A DNA stretch of 25,629 nucleotides from a virus. Of the stretch, positions 21,262 to 25,629 are shown piece by piece. The notes under the pieces were generated by a model. That model worked only from the letters and a program-made list of their open reading frames with translations. It was not told the DNA's origin and ran no database searches. The position numbers and the translations under genes are program-made. Numbering within the stretch: the stretch's first letter is position 1; each line of letters opens with the position of its first letter. The stretch is from IMG/VR virus record IMGVR_UViG_3300045999_011399, positions 1 to 25,629 of that record. One strand, given 5' to 3'.

Positions 21262-21632
21262 TCGCCTTCCCGAAGACGCTGGCGTTCCGCTCCGAGCCGT
21301 ACCGCCGGCTGGTGGCGGCCCTGCCCTGCATCCACTGCGGCCGGCCCGGCCCGACGCAGGCGGCGCACCCCAGCACCGGGCGCGGCGGGGCCATGAAGAC
21401 CGACGACCGGCTGTGCTTTCCGCTGTGCGCGCCCCGCCTGGGCGATCCCGGCTGCCACGCCCGCTTCGACCAGGGCGCCCTGTTCACCAAGGCCGAGCGC
21501 CGGGAAACCGAGGCCGTCTGGTCCCGCGATACGATCCGCCTGCTGATCCGGCTCGGCCGCTGGCCGGACGGCATGCCACTGCCGCAGGTCGAAGGGTTGG
21601 AGGAGCCATGGGTCGGCGCATCATCGTCATGA
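21258..21632 (+). CDS. Ref-like / DUF968-like HNH nuclease
   Basis: The 124-residue product contains PCIHCGRPGPTQAAHPS (Cys24, Cys27, His37), then GAMKTDDRLCFPLC (Cys57) and GCHARFDQG (Cys66, His67). This is the Cys/His layout of small HNH nucleases related to P1 Ref, a RecA-dependent nuclease, and of DUF968-type phage proteins. The Asp-Asp and Lys before the second half are usual. It probably nicks or cuts DNA in recombination or host takeover; the exact role is inferred. It is coupled to the methyltransferase by ATGA, so the two are made together. Confidence 0.8.
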   Translation: MIAFPKTLAFRSEPYRRLVAALPCIHCGRPGPTQAAHPSTGRGGAMKTDDRLCFPLCAPRLGDPGCHARFDQGALFTKAERRETEAVWSRDTIRLLIRLGRWPDGMPLPQVEGLEEPWVGASSS

Positions 21633-21871
21633 CGCACAAGGGCTGGTTCGGGCTCTGCCCGGTCTGGGCCGGCGGTCTGCTCCAGGACCGGTGCTATATC
21701 GAGGCCCGCCACCGCTGGTTGGAGTGGCTCTTCGACGTGTCGAACGCGCTCTTTGCGCTCCGGCACACCGTGGAAGCAGCGCTGGGCGACGACGACCTGC
21801 GGTTCCCGCTGCGTCTGACCGGCGAGATCCGCCCGCGCCTTCGCGTGATCGATGACCCGGACGAGGCCTAG
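21608..21871 (+). CDS. Conserved phage hypothetical (THKGWFGLCPV type)
   Basis: The 87-residue product has an AGGAG site just before its ATG and overlaps the HNH gene by 25 nt. It opens MGRRIIVMTHKGWFGLCPVWAGGL, then AERH-like (EARHRWLEWLFDVSNALFALRH) and FPLRLTGEI. The pattern K-R-I-x-V-x-T-H-x-GWFG-x-CPV ... LTGE is, in my memory, a recurring phage hypothetical. The middle is an amphipathic or weakly membrane-associated helix pair. Function is unknown. Its TAG overlaps the stop of the convergent leftward gene (21868-21871). Confidence 0.75.
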   Translation: MGRRIIVMTHKGWFGLCPVWAGGLLQDRCYIEARHRWLEWLFDVSNALFALRHTVEAALGDDDLRFPLRLTGEIRPRLRVIDDPDEA

Positions 21872-22176
21872 CCCTTGACGCGCTTCTTCTGCGCCACATG
21901 CACCGTTGGCTTGCCGCCGATCACCCGATATGGCTCGCCGTCGGACTCGTAGAGGAATCCGGCCATGCCGTCGGCCTTGAGGGCGGATCTCCAGACGACA
22001 CCCTTGCCGCGCGGGTTCGGCACCCGGGCCGCCATCCGCTCCCGCCATAATGCGTCGATCACGGCTTGCGCCTCCTCCGGCCGGTCGCCCAGCCAGAGGG
22101 CGATCTGCGCTGCCGAAGCTCCCCCTGGGCACGCTGCGAACAGCGCCTGCAGATACAGGTGCCGCGGCGCCGTCAT
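21868..22176 (-). CDS. Winged-helix-like protein, last gene of leftward operon 3
   Basis: The 102-residue product begins MTAPRHLYLQALFAACPGGASAAQIALWLGDRPEEAQAVIDALWRERMAARVPN, which looks like a helix-turn-helix with a following recognition helix. A small beta wing (VWRSALKADGMAGFLYESDGEPYRVIGGK) follows, with a basic tail. This suggests DNA binding. No specific family is recognised. It is separated by 22 nt from the upstream gene. Its end meets the convergent rightward gene with a 4-nt overlap of the two stop codons. Confidence 0.7.
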   Translation of the reverse strand: MTAPRHLYLQALFAACPGGASAAQIALWLGDRPEEAQAVIDALWRERMAARVPNPRGKGVVWRSALKADGMAGFLYESDGEPYRVIGGKPTVHVAQKKRVKG

Positions 22177-22198
22177 GGGCGCCGATTGTGGCCGTGGA

Positions 22199-22561
22199 TC
22201 AGGCCATTGTGGAGCTCTTGCGCACGTTGATCGGCAGGCCCAGCGACCAGACCGAGGAGATCGAGCGGTTCTTGCGCGCCTGATACTCCCGCTTGTAGCG
22301 CGCCTGGAGGTCGACCTTCGGCCGCTTGACCGACTTGCCTGGGCCGGGCGCGATGACCGGGCGCGGGTAGCGCCTCGCCCCCTCGTGGTCCCAGACGTAG
22401 CCGATCACGTGCGCCCGCTGGCCGTGCACGGGAGATGTCTGCAGCAGGACATGCGCCGCCGCTGCCGCGTGCTTGCGGCTGATGCCCAGCGCGTCGGCCA
22501 CCTCGGACGCTGTCGCCGGCCCGTTCTCGCGCAGGTGCTTGAGGAACAGCATCACGCTCAT
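22199..22561 (-). CDS. Winged-helix DNA-binding protein
   Basis: The 120-residue product opens MSVMLFLKHLRENGPATASEVADALGISRKHAAAAAHVLLQ, a clear winged helix (helix 2-3: ATASEVADALGISRKHAAAAAHVL). This resembles the MarR/IclR-like phage proteins that control transcription or help replication. The C-terminal part is very basic (GKSVKRPKVDLQARYKREYQARKN). The start overlaps the upstream stop (ATGA). It could be a regulator of the phage or a host-takeover DNA-binding protein; its target is unknown. It is in the operon controlled by site 3. Confidence 0.8.
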   Translation of the reverse strand: MSVMLFLKHLRENGPATASEVADALGISRKHAAAAAHVLLQTSPVHGQRAHVIGYVWDHEGARRYPRPVIAPGPGKSVKRPKVDLQARYKREYQARKNRSISSVWSLGLPINVRKSSTMA

Positions 22562-22875
22562 GCCGCGGCCCCCTGCTGGTCGAGCCAGTGCTGCAGCGGG
22601 TGGATCTCCATCCCGAGCGCCTGGGCGATGGTCAGCTCCAGCATCGCACCCTTGGAGTCCATGTAGCCCGGCAGCAGGGCCACCGCGGTGCAGTCCATCA
22701 GCAGCACGATGTCCCGGCGCAGGTACTGGGCCCAGGTCAAGCCGGGCGCCTCGTGCTCGGCCGGGTTGGCCACCTCGAAGCCCAGGCCGCGCAGCGCCGC
22801 GGCGGCCGCATGGAACGCCGGGAAGTTGAGCTCCGGAAGCCCGCTCATCGGGCCGGAGACGTAGATCCGGATCAT
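22558..22875 (-). CDS. DUF4406 protein (nucleoside deoxyribosyltransferase-like)
   Basis: The 105-residue product begins MIRIYVSGPMSGLPELNFPAF and continues LRGLGFEVANPAEH, TWAQYLRRDIVLLMDCTAVALLPGYMDSKGAMLELTIAQALGME. This matches the DUF4406 / nucleoside deoxyribosyltransferase-like fold: YxSGPM, NFP, NPAE, a D-x-x-L-x-x-C-x-A segment and S-x-GA-x-x-E-x-x-x-A. Proteins of this fold bind nucleotides; an enzymatic role in nucleotide salvage or modification is possible. Both ends are coupled to neighbours by ATGA. Confidence 0.88.
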   Translation of the reverse strand: MIRIYVSGPMSGLPELNFPAFHAAAAALRGLGFEVANPAEHEAPGLTWAQYLRRDIVLLMDCTAVALLPGYMDSKGAMLELTIAQALGMEIHPLQHWLDQQGAAA

Positions 22876-23114
22876 CGCTTGGCCTCCGCCTGCAGTGCCT
22901 CGGCCGCCCGGATCAGCCGGCGGGCATCGCCTTCGACCAGCCCCGGGATCCTGGCATCGAACCAGATCCGGCCGATCTCGTCGTCCGTGAGCCGGCGCCG
23001 CGCCATGGCTCCGAGCATCGCCGCCCGAATCTCCTGGTGCAGCTCGCCGACGATGCGCTCGTGCGTGGCGATGGAGATGGTCGCCCCGCTTGGGTTCCTC
23101 TCGATGTCGTCCAT
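22872..23114 (-). CDS. Small helical hypothetical protein
   Basis: The 80-residue product starts MDDIERNPSGATISIATHERIVGELHQEIRAAMLG and has an AGGAGG site 6 nt before the ATG. That site lies inside the preceding microprotein. The frame is open far upstream, but the part above 23114 lies in the shadow of the two upstream genes. The body is helical with alternating charges (ARRRLTDDEIGRIWFDARIPGLVEGDARRLIRAAEALQ). No motif is recognised. Its stop overlaps the DUF4406 start (ATGA). Confidence 0.7.
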   Translation of the reverse strand: MDDIERNPSGATISIATHERIVGELHQEIRAAMLGAMARRRLTDDEIGRIWFDARIPGLVEGDARRLIRAAEALQAEAKR

Positions 23115-23191
23115 CAGTAACCTCCTGTCAGTACATGGACCGTGAAAGCCGCGAGCAGCGTCAGCGCCGCCGCGAGAAGAAGATCGCTCAT
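23114..23191 (-). CDS. 25-residue single-membrane-segment microprotein
   Basis: This frame begins MSDLLLAAALTLLAAFTV and ends HVLTGGY. Nearly all of residues 4-21 are hydrophobic, enough for one membrane helix. Its ATG overlaps the stop of the upstream gene (ATGA) and its TGA overlaps the downstream start (TGATG), so it fits exactly between two coupled genes. An AGGAGG site for the next gene lies inside it. The protein resembles tiny membrane proteins of phages in size and placement, but no function can be named. Superinfection exclusion or a membrane-protein modulator is a guess. Confidence 0.65.
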   Translation of the reverse strand: MSDLLLAAALTLLAAFTVHVLTGGY

Positions 23192-23622
23192 GCCAGCAGC
23201 CGCTCGCGCACCAGCAGCGCCGCCAGGAGCGCGATGCGGTAGCGCTGCACCAGCCGGGCATGGGTGCTGACGCCCAGGATGCGGCTTTGCCGGATCTGCT
23301 CGCGGTCGCCGCTCCTGGCCGCCCGGTAGAGCCGCTCGACTGACTTGGCGTAGGTGTAGGCCTTGCCGTCGACCGCGATCTCCGGCGGCGGAGGCAGTTG
23401 ACCCGCCAGCGCCGCCGCCTCGGCCGCCGCGGCCCGGCTGGCCCGCGCCTTGACGATCGCCTGCCCCGGCTGCAGCGGAACCCAGAACCAGCCGGACCCG
23501 TCGGTTTCGACCGCATATTCCTGGCCCAGGCTTGCCGCCATCCCGCCCGCGGCAAACGCCGCTTCCGCCGCTGCCGAGGCCTCTTCGGAACTCGGAAAGC
23601 GCATACTCTTCCATCCGATCAT
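23188..23622 (-). CDS. Hypothetical protein, first gene of leftward operon 3
   Basis: The 144-residue product begins MIGWKSMRFPSSEEASAAAEAAFAAGGMAASLGQEYAVETDGSGWFWVPLQPGQ, with an AGGAG site 9 nt upstream. It has an N-terminal Ala-rich helix, a short beta part with GWFWVPL, an Ala-rich central helix and a C-terminal helical segment with basic residues (RSRILGVSTHARLVQRYRIALLAALLVRERLLA) that is partly hydrophobic. I do not recognise the family. It is the promoter-proximal gene behind site 3 (23685-23713). Its TGA overlaps the microprotein start (ATGA). Confidence 0.65.
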   Translation of the reverse strand: MIGWKSMRFPSSEEASAAAEAAFAAGGMAASLGQEYAVETDGSGWFWVPLQPGQAIVKARASRAAAAEAAALAGQLPPPPEIAVDGKAYTYAKSVERLYRAARSGDREQIRQSRILGVSTHARLVQRYRIALLAALLVRERLLA

Positions 23623-23684
23623 TGCTGCAGACTCCTGCCGTTGAGATGCGAGAATTGTGGCGCATCACGCGCTCTCACGCAATC

Positions 23685-23713
23685 AGAATATCACGGAAAT
23701 GACACTACGTCAG
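23685..23713 (-). promoter_or_regulatory. Promoter of leftward operon 3 with operator-like 16-mer (site 3)
   Basis: On the minus strand: CTGACG (-35, 23708-23713), 17 nt, TATTCT (-10, 23685-23690). The 16-mer TGTCATTTCCGTGATA (23689-23704) fills the spacer as in sites 1 and 2 and agrees with site 2 at 12 of 16 positions (read on the plus strand). The site overlaps the TerS start codon region on the other strand. A transcript would begin about 56 nt before the ATG at 23622. Confidence 0.5.
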
Positions 23714-24190
23714 GGAAAGTCCGCACCGAAGGCAGCCGCGAAATCCGCAACCGCCGTGCCAGTGAAAAAACCTGCGCGCAAGAAGCCGGGCCCGCCGCCG
23801 TTCGAGCCCACGGCCGAGCAGCGCCAGCTCGTGATGCTGGCGGCGGCCATCGGCATGACGCACGAGCAGATCGCCAAGCAGGTGAACTACCCGACCGGGA
23901 TCCACCCGGAGACCCTGCGCAAGCACTTCCCCGAGGAGCTGGCGCAGGGCCCGGAGCGGGTCGGCCTGATGGTGGCCAGGAACCTCGTGGCGATCGCCTC
24001 GGACAAGACCCACAAGGCCAGCCACATCGCCGCCATGTTCTACCTCAAGGCCCGGCGCGGCTGGCGCGACGGCCATGGCGGGCCGGTCTCGGCCGAGGTC
24101 GAGGTGCCGGGCAAGGGCGGCGACGCGCCGGTGCGGTTCACGCTGAAGATCGGCGACCGCGACCCCAAGGCGGACGACAGCGTCGCCTGA
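23699..24190 (+). CDS. terS: Terminase small subunit
   Basis: The 163-residue product has a basic Ala/Lys/Pro-rich N-terminus (TLRQGKSAPKAAAKSATA, PVKKPARKKPGPPPFEPT). A helix-turn-helix follows in LVMLAAAIGMTHEQIAKQVNYPTGIHPETLRKHFPEEL, then a helical oligomerisation part (VARNLVAIASDKTHKASHIAAMFYLKARRGWRD). The GMTHEQIA...LRKHFxxEL...YxKxRxGWR pattern is that of HTH-type phage TerS, which recognises the packaging site. It lies 7 nt before terL. The frame is open from a GTG at 23657, giving 177 residues. The ATG at 23699 is preferred, but it overlaps the site 3 palindrome, so the true start is uncertain. Confidence 0.82.
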   Translation: MTLRQGKSAPKAAAKSATAVPVKKPARKKPGPPPFEPTAEQRQLVMLAAAIGMTHEQIAKQVNYPTGIHPETLRKHFPEELAQGPERVGLMVARNLVAIASDKTHKASHIAAMFYLKARRGWRDGHGGPVSAEVEVPGKGGDAPVRFTLKIGDRDPKADDSVA

Positions 24191-24197
24191 TCCTGGC

Positions 24198-25463
24198 ATG
24201 CCGGTCACGATCGAGTACGAGCGCCCGTGGCTCTACCCGGCGCAGCAGGCCGCGATCTTCGACGCCCGCGACCTGAACGGGCAGGCCGCGCGCTACGCGC
24301 TGATCGAGGCCTCGACCAAGGCCGGCAAGACCGTGGGCTGCATGGCGTGGCTGGTCGAGCAGGCGGTGATCCACGGCTCCCCCGGGCGGGCCTACTGGTG
24401 GGTGGCGCCGGTCTACCCGCAGGCCCGCATCGCCTTCCGCCGGATCAAGCGCGGCCTGCCGCGGGCGCTCTACCGCGCCAACGACGGCGAGATGACGCTC
24501 ACCCTGCCCAACGGGTCGACGATCTGGTTCAAGTCCGCCGAGAAGCCCGACAACCTCTACGGCGAGGACGTCTATGCCGCGGTGATCGACGAGGCCTCGC
24601 GCTGCCGTGAGGCGAGCTGGATCGCCGTCCGCTCGACGCTGACCGCCACCCGCGGGCCGGTGCGGATCATCGGCAACGTCAAGGGCCGCTCGAACTGGCA
24701 CTACAAGCTCGCCCGCAAGGCCGAGGCCGGCGAGCCCGGCATGGCTTACGCCAAGCTCACCGCCTGGGACGCGGTGGCCGGCGGCGTCCTGGCCCGGGAG
24801 GAGATCGAGGACGCCCAGCGCCTGCTGCCGGATAACGTCTTCCGCGAGCTCTACCTCGCCGAGCCCAGCGACGACGACGGCAACCCGTTCGGCCTCAAGC
24901 ACATCGACGCCTGCACCGTGCGCGAGCTGTCGCCGGCCGCCACCGTCTGCGTCGGCGGCGACCTCGCCAAGTCGATCGACTGGACCGTCCTGATCGGCCT
25001 GGACAAGCGCCGCTGCATGACCGGCTTCGACCGCTGGCAGAAGCTGCCTTGGGACAAGACCTCCGAGCGGATCCTGGGCCTCGTCGGCAAGGCGCCGACC
25101 CTGCTGGACTCGACCGGTGTCGGCGATCCCGTGGTCGAGGGCCTGACCAAGAAGCGCCCGACGATCGAGGGCTTCAAGTTCACCGCGACCTCCAAGCAGC
25201 AGCTCATGGAGGGCTTGGCCGTCGCCATCCAGAGCCACGACCTGGGCATCGTCGCCGGCCCGGTGATCGCCGAGCTGGAGAACTTCGAGTACCGCTACAC
25301 GCGGACCGGCGTCCGCTATTCCGCCCCCGACGGGTATCATGACGACTGCGTCATGGCGCTGGCCCTGGCGGTCGAGAAGCACCGCCAGCTCTCGCCTGCG
25401 ATGTTCAGCGCGATGGCGCCGGGCGGCGGCACCCGGATCTCGCCGTGGCTCGGCGGCAGTTAG
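24198..25463 (+). CDS. terL: Terminase large subunit
   Basis: The 421-residue product is complete and has both activities. The packaging ATPase includes a P-loop ASTKAGKT (residues 38-45, Lys44), SAEKPDNLYGEDVYAAVIDEASR with Walker B Asp131/Glu132 and IGNVKGRSNWHY as the coupling-type segment. The C-terminal nuclease is of the RNase H fold type, with acidic residues Asp255 (GGDLAKSIDWTV), Asp304 (LLDSTGVGD) and Asp382/383 (YHDDCVMALALA). It translocates DNA into proheads and cuts concatemers. It follows terS by 7 nt; the ribosome site is weak. The length is on the short side for TerL, mainly at the N-terminus. Confidence 0.93.
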   Translation: MPVTIEYERPWLYPAQQAAIFDARDLNGQAARYALIEASTKAGKTVGCMAWLVEQAVIHGSPGRAYWWVAPVYPQARIAFRRIKRGLPRALYRANDGEMTLTLPNGSTIWFKSAEKPDNLYGEDVYAAVIDEASRCREASWIAVRSTLTATRGPVRIIGNVKGRSNWHYKLARKAEAGEPGMAYAKLTAWDAVAGGVLAREEIEDAQRLLPDNVFRELYLAEPSDDDGNPFGLKHIDACTVRELSPAATVCVGGDLAKSIDWTVLIGLDKRRCMTGFDRWQKLPWDKTSERILGLVGKAPTLLDSTGVGDPVVEGLTKKRPTIEGFKFTATSKQQLMEGLAVAIQSHDLGIVAGPVIAELENFEYRYTRTGVRYSAPDGYHDDCVMALALAVEKHRQLSPAMFSAMAPGGGTRISPWLGGS

Positions 25464-25480
25464 AACCCCCGGAGAGCAGG

Positions 25481-25629
25481 ATGGCCGAAGCGACCCCCTA
25501 CAAGCTGAAGTTCGACCCGGCCACCATCGGCTCGACCGGCCTGCGGCAGTTCGGCGGCTTCGTCTCCGAGGAGTACCTCAAGGAGCTGCAGGGCGTCCGC
25601 GGCGCCCGCACCTACCGCGAGATGGCTCT
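25481..25629 (+). CDS. Portal protein, N-terminal part (3' truncated)
   Basis: Only the first 49 residues are visible. The protein starts MAEATPYKLKFDPATIGSTGLRQFGGF and continues with VSEEYLKELQGVRGARTYREM before the window ends. The STGLR...G-x-V-x-EE-x-L-x-EL-x-G-x-RG-x-R-x-YREM opening is that of phage portal proteins of the type placed just after terL. The ATG lies 17 nt after the terL stop, with a GGAGAG site upstream. The portal forms the ring through which DNA is packaged. The assignment depends on position and this short N-terminus. Confidence 0.75.
   Translation, partial: MAEATPYKLKFDPATIGSTGLRQFGGFVSEEYLKELQGVRGARTYREMA

Noticed and set aside
1-25629. tRNA genes, insertion sequences and attachment sites
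   Set aside because: I saw no cloverleaf, transposase or flanking direct repeats that I could support by eye.

Overview
The window is GC-rich (by eye well above 60% G+C) and gene-dense, with many ATGA/GTGA start-stop overlaps. Every gene I can recognise belongs to a tailed phage. The tail genes follow the lambda order (tape measure, M, L, K, I, J), so the virion is probably a siphovirus with a flexible lambda-type tail. The lysis cassette (holin, signal-anchored lysozyme, nested inner- and outer-membrane spanins) implies a Gram-negative host, and the base composition suggests a high-GC proteobacterium. I see no bacterial housekeeping genes, rRNA or tRNA. The window begins inside the tape measure gene and ends inside the portal gene, so the capsid and early tail genes lie outside it.

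Layout. (1) 1-10335, rightward late genes: tape measure C-terminus, tail proteins M, L, K, I and J, a tail fibre, a small gene, holin, endolysin, Rz/Rz1 spanins, a small secreted protein, then a strong intrinsic terminator. (2) 10347-14870, leftward early operon 1: a lambda-Exo/YqaJ nuclease and a putative annealing protein (a recombination pair), an XRE-type regulator, an ASCH-like protein and a run of small Cys-rich or winged-helix proteins. (3) 14944-17876, rightward replication unit: DUF1064 nuclease, an initiator-like protein carrying an HNH domain and internal DNA repeats (candidate origin), a probable helicase-loader-type protein and three small genes. (4) 17929-19453, leftward operon 2: four genes, the first with a DnaJ-type zinc finger. 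(5) 19646-21871, rightward unit: a small basic protein, a ParB/DNA-methyltransferase fusion, a Ref-like HNH nuclease and a conserved hypothetical. (6) 21868-23622, leftward operon 3: a hypothetical, a 25-residue membrane microprotein, two small proteins and two winged-helix proteins. (7) 23699-25629, rightward packaging genes: TerS, TerL and the start of the portal.

The most interesting regulatory signal is that each of the three leftward operons is preceded by a promoter-like sequence in which a 16-bp palindrome fills the -35/-10 spacer. The palindromes are related. The best copy (19491-19506) is perfect and contains the lambda operator half-site TATCACCGC. They could form a regulon controlled by one repressor, yet I see no integrase and no full-length CI-type repressor between the lysis genes and the terminase. 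The best candidates for undescribed biology are this regulon, the HNH-containing initiator with tandem repeats and a start codon inside a G9/C7 hairpin, and the clusters of tiny Cys-rich and membrane proteins.
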